Of a stretch of DNA of 27,213 nucleotides, positions 1-8,503 are shown in pieces. This DNA is from a virus. The notes below the pieces were generated by a model, which was not told where the DNA came from, made no database searches, and was given only the letters and a program-made list of their open reading frames with translations. Every line of letters begins with the position of its first letter. Positions within the stretch are counted from its first letter, which is position 1. The translations under genes were made by a program, and so were the position numbers. Location: IMG/VR virus record IMGVR_UViG_3300030102_004644, positions 1-27,213 of that record. The stretch is one strand, 5' to 3'.

Positions 1-695
1 TCTGGGATAGAGCCGTTAGAGCGGATGGCGTTCAGATCGTTGTCAGCGGTGCCGACACGCAGATCTGTTTCCAGCAAACGAGTCGCCACAAACATCAGCG
101 CAGGCGGGACAATCAGCTTACGAGGACGCGCTGCAATCAGAAGGCCGCGCTCATCTACATAAGCTGCGATCTTGATTACTGCGTCTTCCAGCGATGTCTC
201 GTTCAGGTCAACATCTGTGGTAGGACGGTTTGCGTTATTGCCACCAGCTACAGTCGGGTGAGCCGTGCTGAACAGGGTTACGCCATCTCCAGAGTTGAAG
301 GTGGTGAAGCCATTGTTCAGCAGTGCTGCTGCCTTGACCTGCTTGGTGTACGCCATGGCCCGTGCGAGAGCCTTGGTGTAGCGAGCCGAAAGAGCATCGT
401 ACAAGTTGTCTTCCATAGCTTCCTCGGTCACCGAGAAACCCATAGCAACCGTTTCGTGGTTGTAACGAGCAGTGTACGACTCTTGCGCGGAATCGAAGCT
501 GATAGCCGAACCTTCAGGCTTAACTGGCGCTGCGCCAAAGCCCGATAATTTGACTTCCTCTTCAAAGCTACGCTCTGAGTTCTCCGTTTCGTAGATCTCA
601 GCATGCTCGTTTTCGTACTTTTCGTACTCAAGACCAAACAGTGCGTTAAGACCGGGGAGCAGCTCTTTCAGGAGTTGTGCGCGTGTAATAGCCAT
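1..695 (-). CDS. Major capsid protein, HK97-fold (C-terminus off the left edge)
   Basis: The minus frame is open from an ATG at 695 to the window edge, giving 231 residues of N-terminal sequence. The protein starts MAITRAQLLKELLPGLNALF. It has an early region with FEEEVKLSGFG, a HPTVAGGNNANRP stretch near residues 140-155, and a later segment on the pattern ARPRKLIVPPALMFVATRLL. This layout (HP..GGN..N, then P..L.VPP....A..LL) is typical of Mu gpT-like and related HK97-fold major head subunits. The Shine-Dalgarno AAGGAG lies about 7 nt before the ATG and overlaps the stop region of the upstream decoration-like gene. That neighbour, the scaffold and the portal on the same strand support the capsid role. 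The fold assignment is inferred from motif pattern. Confidence 0.85.
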   Translation of the reverse strand, partial: MAITRAQLLKELLPGLNALFGLEYEKYENEHAEIYETENSERSFEEEVKLSGFGAAPVKPEGSAISFDSAQESYTARYNHETVAMGFSVTEEAMEDNLYDALSARYTKALARAMAYTKQVKAAALLNNGFTTFNSGDGVTLFSTAHPTVAGGNNANRPTTDVDLNETSLEDAVIKIAAYVDERGLLIAARPRKLIVPPALMFVATRLLETDLRVGTADNDLNAIRSNGSIP

Positions 696-705
696 TTTCT
701 ACTCC

Positions 706-1308
706 TTACGCCGAGCCAGTGGTGGAGGTATGCTGATGGTAATTAAACTTACACACCAGAACCGGGAAAGACGTACCTTTCTCGTCACCCTGATCACCGC
801 CCAGATAGTCAATAACCCGAATCGGGTTCTGAGCATCCGTGCTGAGTTCAGAGATGTCCAACGCCACGCGGCTGACTTTCAGCGAGGTGTTGGGAGCAGT
901 TTGGACGAGAAGAGTGTTCTTGCCATAGATGTCGCCCGTGTTAGCTGGCGCACCATCGGCTTGGATGGTGAACAGAACATTCGGGTCATCTACAACATAC
1001 GCCATGATATCATCGGCTGCTGTGCTTGCCGGATAAAGCTGGCTGAACGTCTTTTGATTGGTGTTCGGATCTGTGTACGAACAACCAAGGAAGATACCGA
1101 CGATATCGATTTCAGTCGAATCATCGCCGGTGGCGGACTGCTTTTCGATTGTAGTGGCCGTGCCACCGTCAACCAGATGAACGATATCCCCTGTTGCAAT
1201 CGCAGTGCCGTAGCCCGAAGCAATCGGGTACTGGCGGAAAGCCTCAAGAGAACCGCTGTCAAGACGACCAATCGGGCGCAGACCGAAGGGAGCGGCTACT
1301 GAAGACAT
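706..1308 (-). CDS. Head decoration-like / capsid-associated structural protein
   Basis: This 200-residue protein starts MSSVAAPFGLRPIGRLDSG and is rich in Gly, Thr, Asp and Ala with few charged clusters, as expected for a beta-rich virion surface protein. It has no signal peptide or membrane segment. A strong Shine-Dalgarno (AAGGAGAG) sits 6 nt before the ATG. It lies directly upstream of the major capsid gene, 10 nt from it, where tailed phages often place a decoration, stabilisation or head-associated protein. The FGLRPIG-type N-terminus followed by small beta-strand segments recurs in uncharacterised structural proteins of marine phages (recalled, not searched). I do not see a named domain, so a decoration role is inferred from position and composition. 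Confidence 0.6.
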   Translation of the reverse strand: MSSVAAPFGLRPIGRLDSGSLEAFRQYPIASGYGTAIATGDIVHLVDGGTATTIEKQSATGDDSTEIDIVGIFLGCSYTDPNTNQKTFSQLYPASTAADDIMAYVVDDPNVLFTIQADGAPANTGDIYGKNTLLVQTAPNTSLKVSRVALDISELSTDAQNPIRVIDYLGGDQGDEKGTSFPVLVCKFNYHQHTSTTGSA

Positions 1309-1361
1309 GTGTCTCTCCTTCTAATCAAGCCATTTAACAATGGTAAGCGCCCCTGTATGGG

Positions 1362-1805
1362 TTACTTACCAAACGATGTTTTAGTCGTGCGCTCTGGATT
1401 CAGAACGGGCATGCGTGGATCAGACTGACGGAGATAACTGTTATCAACAGCATCCTGTTGATCTTGGTTCATCTGTTGATGCGCGTCAGTTCTTGAATCA
1501 ACGTATTCTGTAGAGTTTTCGCAGAGGAGCAAACCTCCGACCTCAACATTACCCTCAAAACGAGAATCGTGATCGGGTATGACCTGTAACTCTGGATGAT
1601 CTTCTGCCTTTACCGGGGTCCACCCATTTCGGAACTTGGACGACACGTTCTTGTTGTCTGTCTCACCCATGATTGATGTGCGTACCCAGCGGTACTCAAC
1701 ACCCTCACGAGGCTCTGGATCAGGCAACATGGTCGGCCTTTGCCATGTCTTCTTGCGCTCTTGCTTGTCTCTTGACTCGTTTGAGCGAGGTGTCCGGTTA
1801 GACAT
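1362..1805 (-). CDS. Hypothetical protein of the capsid operon
   Basis: This is a 147-residue, highly hydrophilic protein. Its N-terminus is basic and disordered (SNRTPRSNESRDKQERKK). A central WVRTSIMGETDNKNVSSKFR stretch is followed by GWTPVKAEDHPEL, and the tail is Gln/Asp-rich. There are no membrane segments or catalytic motifs. The start ATG overlaps the stop codon of the scaffold gene by 8 nt (ATGTCTAA), which suggests translational coupling. It is therefore expressed with the capsid assembly genes and may be a minor head or assembly protein. No family is recognised with confidence. Confidence 0.6.
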   Translation of the reverse strand: MSNRTPRSNESRDKQERKKTWQRPTMLPDPEPREGVEYRWVRTSIMGETDNKNVSSKFRNGWTPVKAEDHPELQVIPDHDSRFEGNVEVGGLLLCENSTEYVDSRTDAHQQMNQDQQDAVDNSYLRQSDPRMPVLNPERTTKTSFGK

Positions 1806-2760
1806 TAGATGTCTCCTTCAAAAGTTGCGCCGCGTATTGTTCGGGAGTTACTCCAAGCCTCTTGGCGAGGGAGACCTGAGTTGAGGTCAGTTGCACTCTG
1901 CGTGGTTTTTTTGCACTCCTGTTAGCGGGGGCAACCACGTTACCAGTTTGACGGGGCGGTGCTTCCTCAACTTCTACCTCGTCAAACTTGTCTGGAAACC
2001 TTTTACGCATGGCCTCATCGACCGCGCTATAATACTCTTCTACCCTTTGTGGGTTTGCCGGATCAATACCATTTTTCGTCAGGCGCTCATGAACGCCGAA
2101 AGCAAACCCGGTCATTTCCTCATCTTGCCCGAACCACTGGTTCTCGGATGCCCACTGTTTTGTACGATCGTCTAATTTTACTTGGGGCTGCTGAACAGGC
2201 TGTTCGGCAGGGGCTTGCGGCGCAGGCGTTTCGGCCTGACGCTTTTGCGGCTTATAGGAGTTGACCCTGATCTTTTCTGCCTGAAGCGCGGATAGCTGCT
2301 CCTGTGCATCTACAATCTTGTCAGGGTCGCCTGTCTCGTAAGCCTCTTTGTAGGCCGCTTTTGCGTTATTGATTTGTGCCTCGACACGAGTTTTTGCCTG
2401 CTCTACGAGAGTGTTTTCGCCCTCATCAAGAGTTTTACGGAGTCTGTTGTTCTCCTCTTGGAGCTTTTGGGCATAAGACACAGCCTCTTCACGAATGCGC
2501 TGGGCCTCTTCTTTTGCCCTGCGTTCCTCGTGATACTCGTATTTGATCTGCTTGATGCGCTTCTGGACGTTCTCTCCATAGTTGGAGACCTCATCATCCT
2601 CGCTTGCTTCAGGCTCTTTTTCGGCCTTCCTCTTGGGGCGATCACGATCCTCTGGCGGAGTATCATCGACAATGTCGATCTCCAGTTCACCGGAATCAAC
2701 GATCTCTACCTCGTTCTCTTCGGGCAGTTCGTCAAACTTCTCTGCTGGGTTCGTACTCAT
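1798..2760 (-). CDS. Capsid scaffolding protein
   Basis: This 320-residue protein has a strongly acidic N-terminus (about residues 1-55, rich in Glu and Asp). A long charged coiled coil follows (about 58-165, with runs such as RRAKEEAQRIREEAVSYAQK), then a Pro/Gln linker (about 170-200). The C-terminal basic helical tip (about 278-320) contains SAKKPRRVQLTSTQVSLAKR. An acidic elongated helical body with a basic C-terminal capsid-binding end is typical of phage scaffolds. It lies between the portal and major capsid genes. The start overlaps the co-chaperonin stop by ATGA, and the end overlaps the next gene by 8 nt, so translation is probably coupled. The role is inferred from architecture and context; no protease domain is visible. 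Confidence 0.75.
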   Translation of the reverse strand: MSTNPAEKFDELPEENEVEIVDSGELEIDIVDDTPPEDRDRPKRKAEKEPEASEDDEVSNYGENVQKRIKQIKYEYHEERRAKEEAQRIREEAVSYAQKLQEENNRLRKTLDEGENTLVEQAKTRVEAQINNAKAAYKEAYETGDPDKIVDAQEQLSALQAEKIRVNSYKPQKRQAETPAPQAPAEQPVQQPQVKLDDRTKQWASENQWFGQDEEMTGFAFGVHERLTKNGIDPANPQRVEEYYSAVDEAMRKRFPDKFDEVEVEEAPPRQTGNVVAPANRSAKKPRRVQLTSTQVSLAKRLGVTPEQYAAQLLKETSNV

Positions 2761-3125
2761 ACTCTTGTGTATCCTCTTGGGTCATCGACCACTGCTTCTA
2801 CAGTGTCGTCATTGATCAAACGAAACTCCTGCTTATCAATCTTGAAGCGGGTGCCTGAATAGGATCTGAAGATGACAAAGTCTCCTTCTTGGCAATACGG
2901 GCCATTCGGGAACTTGTCTTTGTCCATATAGGCGTCAGGACCAGCCTTGACCACGAAGCCAATGACCGATGCTGTCTGCTCTGCTGATTTGAGGGAGTCG
3001 GGCATGTAAACGCCGCTGTCCGTCTTCTCTTTTACCTCTAAGGGCTTGATCAAGAGTTTGTAGCCCGAAGGCTCTGGTATTTTGTTTGCGACCTTGTGAT
3101 CGACTTCTTTGACTTCAGAATACAT
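2757..3125 (-). CDS. GroES-like co-chaperonin (Cpn10 family)
   Basis: This 122-residue protein resembles Cpn10. Residues about 20-30 read SGYKLLIKPLEVKEK, like the GroES first strand. A TDSGVYMPDS segment (about 35-44) sits where GroES has its mobile GroEL-binding loop. It is followed by ASVIGFVVKAGPDAY, GDFVIFRSYSGTRFKIDKQE and a final strand with an acidic LINDDTVEAVV segment. GroES-like phage proteins (T4 gp31 is the classic case) modify host GroEL so that the phage capsid protein folds. Its place in the capsid operon, upstream of scaffold and major capsid protein, fits that job. The Shine-Dalgarno is GGAAG, about 5 nt before the ATG. The link to GroEL is family knowledge and was not demonstrated here. 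Confidence 0.8.
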   Translation of the reverse strand: MYSEVKEVDHKVANKIPEPSGYKLLIKPLEVKEKTDSGVYMPDSLKSAEQTASVIGFVVKAGPDAYMDKDKFPNGPYCQEGDFVIFRSYSGTRFKIDKQEFRLINDDTVEAVVDDPRGYTRV

Positions 3126-3175
3126 CTGTCTTCCTTGCAGTGATTGAGGTTCACAGTACCTTGCGGCCCTAGCCG

Positions 3176-3358
3176 TTACTCCTCTTGGAGAAGTTTTTCC
3201 AAATCTAATACATCTCGCTCTATTAACGCAAGAGCTTCTACTTTGCCAACGAGTCGCATATAGGACTCAAAGTCCTCACAGCCCCCACCAGCCATATGAT
3301 CCGCAATGTGATTCATATATTCGCGTATTTTCTGCCTAACGGCTTCAAGCTCATTCAT
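3176..3358 (-). CDS. Small helical protein between portal and co-chaperonin
   Basis: This 60-residue protein is almost entirely predicted helix. It begins MNELEAVRQKIREYMNHIAD, has a short glycine break (AGGGC) in the middle, and ends with a second heptad-rich helix (LIERDVLDLEKLLQEE). That is compatible with a helical hairpin or coiled-coil dimer. The start ATG overlaps the portal stop codon by 8 nt (ATGAATGA), so it is probably translated by re-initiation after the portal. No family is recognised. A virion-assembly or portal-associated role is inference from position. Confidence 0.6.
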   Translation of the reverse strand: MNELEAVRQKIREYMNHIADHMAGGGCEDFESYMRLVGKVEALALIERDVLDLEKLLQEE

Positions 3359-5789
3359 CGCTCTCTGTTATCTCCCTTGCTATTTCACGCCCAAGTTGAA
3401 TGCCTTCCCTGATGTCTTCACGGCGAGCATCATCTGCCTTTTGGGCGATCTGGACTCCGAGTCTTGCGCCTTCGCGCTTTTCCTCCGACTCGATACGATC
3501 TTTCTGCACTTCTACATTCGCGGCTTTCGCCTGAGCATCTGATTGCAACTTGGCGATATCAAGCTGCTTCTTATGCTCAAACTCCGCCTCTTTCAGAGCG
3601 AGTTCACGCTGCTGAATCTGGGTAAGTGGGTCTTGCTGCTGCTTCATAGCCTCTTCTTGCGCCATCTCTGCCTGATCTTTCTTCAGCAGCTTGGCTGCGG
3701 CTTCAGAGGCAAGGCGAGATATTTCGATCTCCACATCCTCTGGCAGCGGCTTATCTTCATCCGGCATACCAACACCGAGGTTCTTTTCGATCTCTTTGCG
3801 GTACTGGAACGCCACATGCTCCGTGACATGGGCTGCCATGGCCGCTTGGATTGCGCCAGCAAACGGGCTTTGTCCGATGATCTCTTGCAGCTTTGGATCT
3901 TGTGCTGCTGCCAAGTGAACCTGAATATGGGCCTCATGGTCCTGATACTTGAACGCCTTGACCGGCTCCTGCTTGAGGATCGCCATGTTCTCTGTGACCG
4001 GATCGTGAGGCTTGATGTCTTCAGGCAGCTTGATGATTTCGTCAGCATCCTTGATGCCAAGCACCTCCAGCATCTGCCTGTGCAGCTTGCCCATGTCGTA
4101 CAGGTTTGGTGCTTGCTGCGCCAACTGAAGGGCTGCCTGATACTGGACCACACGCTGTGACATGGTTGCTGCGTTTGGATCAGATACCGGGACAACATCA
4201 ACGCGGTCGTCGAAATCTTTGCGGCGATCAAAATCACCATCCATCTCGTAGGCGTACTCTGACGGCATGTAGTCTTTGATAACCACAGCCAGCAAGCCAA
4301 GCTCACGCTTGAGAGCTGCATGCAATCTGGCCTGAACGCCAGACATCACCTTCATGCTGCGCTCCATCAGAGCGAGAGTGGTGCCTACTGGAGCCTGTGG
4401 GTTGAGATTTCCAACTTGTACATCCGCAACGGAGCCAACCCGTCTCCCCTCTTCAACGATGTTTCCAAGCAGTTGATAGAGTACCGACGACGGCTCCTTG
4501 TAAGGAAGGAATGCAATAGAATCCCGAATTGCACCACCCGGTACGTCCACATCGCGGAACTCCCCCGGCATGAGAGGCGAATCATCGCCTTTAATGCGAA
4601 GACCCCTAGCCTTGAGGCCAGCAGGGAGATTCGATAGCGTGCCAGCGTCAATAAGCTGGCGAAGAATAGAAGTGGCGCTCTTAGCAAGACCGCCAATAAG
4701 ATGAATAAGACCCGTTCCGTAGAACCCGAGGCCCGGTAAGTAGCGATAATGTACGAAGTGTTGTCTCTTACGCTTTTTAGGATCTCCCTCATACCAGTTC
4801 CTCCTCACCGAAAGAACGATCTTGGACGACTTGTCTAGGGTGACGACATACGGACGGGCTATGCCGTCTGGGTCGTCGAAGGGTTCCGGCATGTTCAGAT
4901 CGACATGGAACTCAAGAACAGTGTGCCGGTCATCATCTTCGATGACGGCTGTCTCTCCTTCGATCTCGTCATACTTCTCCTGAATGTCTGAGTAATCCGG
5001 CTCAGGGTCAGGAAGCTCGACATCACGGTAAAAGCCGTTGACCTGTAGCTCGACAATCTCGTTGGCGTTCTTCTTCATCACATGCGTGTAGCGTGGGCAT
5101 GTGGCGAGATCAGATGCACCGTATGACACGACAAAGTCTTCAGCAGGCACGAACATGGCAGAGGGGCGCTCCATCAGCGGGTCGTAATAGACCTTCTTGA
5201 ACGCAGAACCGGCCAGAGGAAGACGGAAGAGCATCTGCTCTGTCTCGTCCCTGTATTCGGTCATCTTCTCTGTCAGGAGATAATTCATCTCCTCTTCGAC
5301 GCGCTGGGCCTGTTCCTGCTTTTCCGCATCCTTGCGTCCGACAATCTTGGTGCGGACGGGGCCTGATGCCGGGAACAACTCCCCCATGGCTTGCGCTTGG
5401 AAGCGGACAACTGCTTCTGTCAGAAGTGGGTGGAACACGCCAGCAGCACCCTGCCAAGGCTGAGTGCGCTCTTCGATCTTCATTCCAAGGAGATCAAGAC
5501 CGCGAGTATAGCTCCTTGCCCAATCACGACGGGACTGCTTGTCGCTTTCAAAGTCTGTGACAAGTTCTGATGCCAAGGATTCAAGATCCGCATCTTCCAT
5601 GTATTCGGCAAGGTTGGCGTCATGCTCTGGACCCATGATCTGCTCGACCATCTCTCCAGAAAAATCAATGACCATGGATTCATCGTCTCCAGAGATAGAG
5701 ACCGCGTCTGGATTTATGACCTCAACCTCTACAGCTTCAGTCCCTTCCATCTCCACGTCCGATGGTGTCATCTGCTTTTCGACTGCCAT
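3351..5789 (-). CDS. Portal protein, P22-like long form
   Basis: This 812-residue protein should form the ring at the capsid vertex through which DNA is packaged and ejected. An acidic N-terminus is followed by RSYTRGLDLLGMKIEERTQP and a conserved PWQGAAGVFHPLLTEAVVRF segment, then an FYGTGLIHLIGGLAKSATSI helical region. GLLAVVIKDY and ATMSQRVVQYQAALQLAQQA stretches typical of podovirus/P22-type portals come next. The last ~110 residues are a long Gln/Glu/Lys/Ala coiled coil resembling the extended barrel of P22 portals. It is longer than most siphovirus portals (about 400-550). It lies 11 bp downstream of the large terminase gene. A GAGG Shine-Dalgarno is about 9 nt before the ATG. Identity rests on motif pattern, size and synteny. 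Confidence 0.88.
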   Translation of the reverse strand: MAVEKQMTPSDVEMEGTEAVEVEVINPDAVSISGDDESMVIDFSGEMVEQIMGPEHDANLAEYMEDADLESLASELVTDFESDKQSRRDWARSYTRGLDLLGMKIEERTQPWQGAAGVFHPLLTEAVVRFQAQAMGELFPASGPVRTKIVGRKDAEKQEQAQRVEEEMNYLLTEKMTEYRDETEQMLFRLPLAGSAFKKVYYDPLMERPSAMFVPAEDFVVSYGASDLATCPRYTHVMKKNANEIVELQVNGFYRDVELPDPEPDYSDIQEKYDEIEGETAVIEDDDRHTVLEFHVDLNMPEPFDDPDGIARPYVVTLDKSSKIVLSVRRNWYEGDPKKRKRQHFVHYRYLPGLGFYGTGLIHLIGGLAKSATSILRQLIDAGTLSNLPAGLKARGLRIKGDDSPLMPGEFRDVDVPGGAIRDSIAFLPYKEPSSVLYQLLGNIVEEGRRVGSVADVQVGNLNPQAPVGTTLALMERSMKVMSGVQARLHAALKRELGLLAVVIKDYMPSEYAYEMDGDFDRRKDFDDRVDVVPVSDPNAATMSQRVVQYQAALQLAQQAPNLYDMGKLHRQMLEVLGIKDADEIIKLPEDIKPHDPVTENMAILKQEPVKAFKYQDHEAHIQVHLAAAQDPKLQEIIGQSPFAGAIQAAMAAHVTEHVAFQYRKEIEKNLGVGMPDEDKPLPEDVEIEISRLASEAAAKLLKKDQAEMAQEEAMKQQQDPLTQIQQRELALKEAEFEHKKQLDIAKLQSDAQAKAANVEVQKDRIESEEKREGARLGVQIAQKADDARREDIREGIQLGREIAREITESDE

Positions 5790-5800
5790 TCTAGATCCCC

Positions 5801-7309
5801 TCAGTAATATTCAACCGGCCTTCTGTAGATTGGCTCATCATCCCACTCATCCATTGAGCTTCTGATCCAACCGCCTTGACGGAACCGCAGAAGAGCCTGT
5901 GTTGTGGAGTCTACCAAGTCGTCATTGTCACCAGCGGGGAAGGCTGCACATTCTTCGACAACCTCTTCGGCCCACCTTGTTGCTGGACACCACACAATGC
6001 CAGATGCGAACAGGTCACTCACGGCATTGACACGGGCTATCTTATCCTGACCCCTCGACGGTGTAAACTCCGTCACCGGAATCCCCATGGCGCGAAGCTC
6101 AAAGATGAGGGGAGATCCAGCGGCTTTTGCTTCCACGATCATCTGATCAGGCTCGTACTCCCAGTATTTTTCGTAGGCAGCGCGTTTGAGATCAGGGAAC
6201 TCCAGCTTCTCCTTGTACGCATCAAGCAGGATCAGATTGGGTATCGACTCGCCATTTTCATTCGGATGGTGAAACACCCCCCATGTTGTGCAAGCAGAGT
6301 AGTCGGCGCGTTGCGTCTTGAGGAAAGCGGTGTCCCAACTCTGGATAATCGCATCGCAGTGGGGCGGGTTCTCGTATTCCCACTCCTGCCACCACTCGCG
6401 CTTGATGAGTGCGCCCTCTTCGGATGTGGGGTCTTGCTGATACTGGGCAGACCATTTGGAGACAGGCAGTTCTGCTTTCAGACTATCAAGCTGATCGATG
6501 GGCCAGAACTCTGGCCATAGCGGATCGCCAGACGGCATCACGGCAGGAAGCTCAATCACCTCCCATTCATCAGCGCCCTCTCTCTGGGTAGCGGATTTAA
6601 TGATCTGGCCCGTGAGATCCCGTGTTGACCACCGTGTCATCACGACAATGATGGCTCCCCCCGGCTGTAAACGCTGACGAGGTCCAGAGGTATACCACTC
6701 GTAGACCTTGTCATAGACCTCTGGGTTGTATGCACCCACCGCAGCGTCCTGCTCTGAGTGCGGATCATCGATAATCAGCACATCAGCACCCTTACCAGTG
6801 ACGGCACCGCCAACACCAATAGCGAAATAGTCGCCTTTTTTGTTCGTGTTCCAGCGCCCAGCCGCTTTTGAGTCGCTTGAAAGCTCTATACCGGGGAAAA
6901 CCTCTTGGAAATCATCCTGATTGATCAGGTTACGCACCTTACGACCGAATCCAACGGCCAGTTCGGCAGTGTGAGCGGTCTGGATCACCTTTTTTTCAGG
7001 ATATCTGCCGAGATACCACGCCGGAAACAGGTATGAAGCGAACTCCGACTTGGTATGACGGGGCGGCATGTTGATGATGAGGCGCTTTAGCTCTCCATTC
7101 GCCACCCTCTCAAAGGCATCAGCCATCACCTTGTGATGTCGGCCACTGATGAAGGCTGGCCACATGCGATTGACGAAAGTGAGGAAGTCTGTACGGGACT
7201 CTTCCTTGCTCTTTACCTCTTCAAGCTCGGACAAGAGCGCCAGAATCTCCTGTTTCTGGTCCGGGGGCAGCTTTTGTAGCTTGTTTTTAAGCCCTGCTAT
7301 CTGATTCAT
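5801..7309 (-). CDS. terL: Terminase large subunit (packaging ATPase-nuclease)
   Basis: This 502-residue protein has the two domains of a phage packaging motor. The ATPase has a Walker A-like PPRHTKS (residues 82-88, with Thr where Gly is usual), Walker B VLIIDD (177-182) and coupling motif VMTRW (223-227). The C-terminal RNase H-like nuclease has QSWDTAF with D326, a second acidic site around E393 (MIVEAKAAG), and the final acidic motif NDDLVDSTTQALLRF (D464/D467). It cuts concatemeric DNA and translocates it into the prohead through the portal encoded just downstream. AGGAAG precedes the ATG by about 4 nt. Upstream lies an AT-rich stretch (7397-7446) that could hold its promoter. Confidence 0.95.
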   Translation of the reverse strand: MNQIAGLKNKLQKLPPDQKQEILALLSELEEVKSKEESRTDFLTFVNRMWPAFISGRHHKVMADAFERVANGELKRLIINMPPRHTKSEFASYLFPAWYLGRYPEKKVIQTAHTAELAVGFGRKVRNLINQDDFQEVFPGIELSSDSKAAGRWNTNKKGDYFAIGVGGAVTGKGADVLIIDDPHSEQDAAVGAYNPEVYDKVYEWYTSGPRQRLQPGGAIIVVMTRWSTRDLTGQIIKSATQREGADEWEVIELPAVMPSGDPLWPEFWPIDQLDSLKAELPVSKWSAQYQQDPTSEEGALIKREWWQEWEYENPPHCDAIIQSWDTAFLKTQRADYSACTTWGVFHHPNENGESIPNLILLDAYKEKLEFPDLKRAAYEKYWEYEPDQMIVEAKAAGSPLIFELRAMGIPVTEFTPSRGQDKIARVNAVSDLFASGIVWCPATRWAEEVVEECAAFPAGDNDDLVDSTTQALLRFRQGGWIRSSMDEWDDEPIYRRPVEYY

Positions 7310-7396
7310 GCTGCTTCCTAGAGGCTGACGGCGAGGAGGGAGGAGGAACTTCCCATCCCCGCCGGAGACATCGGGAGAACGAATGCCTCGGCAAAA

Positions 7397-7446
7397 CTAT
7401 ATAGTACATAGTATATAATATATATATAATACATAAGCTCTATATC
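7397..7446 (-). promoter_or_regulatory. AT-rich element upstream of the large terminase
   Basis: About 50 bp are nearly pure A/T, with alternating TATATA runs, between the zinc-knuckle gene stop and the terminase gene. Read on the minus strand it contains ATATAGAGC followed by TTATGTATTATATATA. The same two words, spaced 3 nt further apart, occur in the AT-rich element at 19553-19596 on the opposite strand. Several overlapping TATAAT-like hexamers are present, so a promoter is possible. An easily melted DNA element is an alternative. Confidence 0.45.
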
Positions 7447-7448
7447 GT

Positions 7449-7634
7449 TCATGTACTATAAGCCTCATCCTTCAAGTAGAGATCCTCTCTACGTTCATCG
7501 ATACATCTAGGCACACAAAGCCCGCAACACTTGCACCTTCCCTTGGAATCAGTCCTCAGATGCGTCTCACAGCGTGGGCATAGGCCCATACGCTCTAAAC
7601 GATCCATCCTTCCGTCATCATCATAGATAATCAC
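7449..7634 (-). CDS. Small zinc-knuckle protein in the terminase operon
   Basis: I call a GTG start at 7634, giving 61 residues, because AGGAG lies 6 nt upstream. The longer frame from 7733 would have no good ribosome site and would read through the dyad at 7695-7712. The protein has CPRC followed by CKCCGLCVPRC, enough cysteines for one or two zinc sites, and an acidic tail (ERREDLYLKDEAYST). It sits between the small and large terminase genes. Small zinc proteins in phages often bind nucleic acid or act as adaptors, but nothing here shows which. Function unknown. Confidence 0.6.
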   Translation of the reverse strand: MIIYDDDGRMDRLERMGLCPRCETHLRTDSKGRCKCCGLCVPRCIDERREDLYLKDEAYST

Positions 7635-7694
7635 CCGTATCTCCTGATAGTGAGAAGTATATGGGGGTGTATGATTCCTACCCTCTTTGCCCGA

Positions 7695-7712
7695 TTTGTA
7701 CCCCCGTACAAA
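7695..7712. promoter_or_regulatory. Dyad operator-like site, copy 1 (spacer CCCC)
   Basis: Perfect inverted repeat TTTGTAC-CCCC-GTACAAA. It lies 60 bp upstream of the GTG start of the zinc-knuckle gene on the minus strand, in the 274-bp intergenic space after the small terminase gene. This is the only copy inside the late block. Confidence 0.75.
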
Positions 7713-7822
7713 AACAACAGCACATCGGCACAAAAAAACATAGGGGGAGGGGTATTATTTTTGAGGGATATTTGGATGTGTGGAACATCATGTATATACG
7801 ACGGCCATACGGCGGCGCAAAT

Positions 7823-7845
7823 GGGGTGGGCGGGGGCGGGTGGGG
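7823..7845 (+). other. G-quadruplex-forming motif
   Basis: The plus strand has five consecutive G-runs of 4, 3, 5, 3 and 4 bases separated by single T or C bases. This is the textbook pattern for a very stable parallel G-quadruplex with 1-nt loops. It lies in non-coding DNA about 65 bp downstream of the small terminase stop. On the transcribed (minus) strand message it is C-rich, so any effect is more likely at the DNA level or in a plus-strand transcript. Confidence 0.7.
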
Positions 7846-7908
7846 TCTCGCCGATTGCAAAAAAACACCCGCTAACCCCTTGTTATGACAGTAATTTTGG
7901 GTTTGGCC

Positions 7909-8379
7909 CTAATCGGCCATGAATCTCGCCAGCTTCTGCTGTAGCTCCGCTTCAATATCGTGGGCAGTGCGGTCAGTCTTTTCGCTGGTAACGACATGGT
8001 CCTCGAACAAGCCGCATGATCTGCCAAGCTGCGTCAGTGCCGCGACCCTCGACGTATCGCTCCCGACCTTGGCCTCATGCTTCAACTGATCAGTCACCCA
8101 TATCCTGAGCTTCTCATCGTCTGTCCGCTTTCGTGCGGCGTATTCCTCCGATAGCGTCTTGATCCTTAGTGCGACCTTAGCGTTCTGTGTCGCCAGCTTA
8201 CTGGCATTGGTCCAGACTGCGCTTGGCTTTGTCCCCTCGCTCACATTGTATGCCGCACGGTAAGCGTCGGTAAGCCGCTCACCTGATGCGACTAGCTGGG
8301 CGAAGTGTTCCTGCTTACTGGTGAGCTTGTCCTTACCTGTATCCCCCACAAGGTGAAGGGAAGGTCTATCTGTATCCAT
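7909..8379 (-). CDS. terS: Terminase small subunit
   Basis: This 156-residue protein recognises phage DNA for packaging and recruits the large subunit. The N-terminal part has LTSKQEHFAQLVASGERLTD followed by AYRAAYNVSE and KPSAVWTNASKLATQNAKVA. This is the Terminase_2-type helix-turn-helix pattern (K Q..F...........AYR.AY, then A..LL....V). It continues into a helical oligomerisation region and a charged C-terminal tail (AELQQKLARFMAD). GGAGG lies 11 nt before the ATG. It is the first gene of the leftward late block, diverging from the rightward early genes across a 610-bp gene-free region. The pac or cos site is likely in or near this gene, but I cannot place it. Confidence 0.88.
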   Translation of the reverse strand: MDTDRPSLHLVGDTGKDKLTSKQEHFAQLVASGERLTDAYRAAYNVSEGTKPSAVWTNASKLATQNAKVALRIKTLSEEYAARKRTDDEKLRIWVTDQLKHEAKVGSDTSRVAALTQLGRSCGLFEDHVVTSEKTDRTAHDIEAELQQKLARFMAD

Positions 8380-8485
8380 GGTGAAGTGCCTCCGCTGATC
8401 TGCGCTACGCTTGGTCGGGCGTCCAGATTGTTAGCATACCAACAAATCGACACACCCTGTTCCGCTCCCCCGATTTTGGGGAAAA

Positions 8486-8503
8486 TTCGTACTACCGTAC
8501 AAA
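8486..8503. promoter_or_regulatory. Dyad operator-like site, copy 2 (spacer TACC)
   Basis: TTCGTAC-TACC-GTACAAA, one mismatch from a perfect dyad. It lies 106 bp upstream of the small terminase start and about 490 bp upstream of the first rightward gene. It could therefore control leftward late transcription. Confidence 0.75.

Noticed and set aside
7695-7712. The dyad as a LexA (SOS) box.
   Set aside because: The alphaproteobacterial LexA site is a direct GTTC-N7-GTTC repeat and the classic one is CTGT-N8-ACAG; neither matches.
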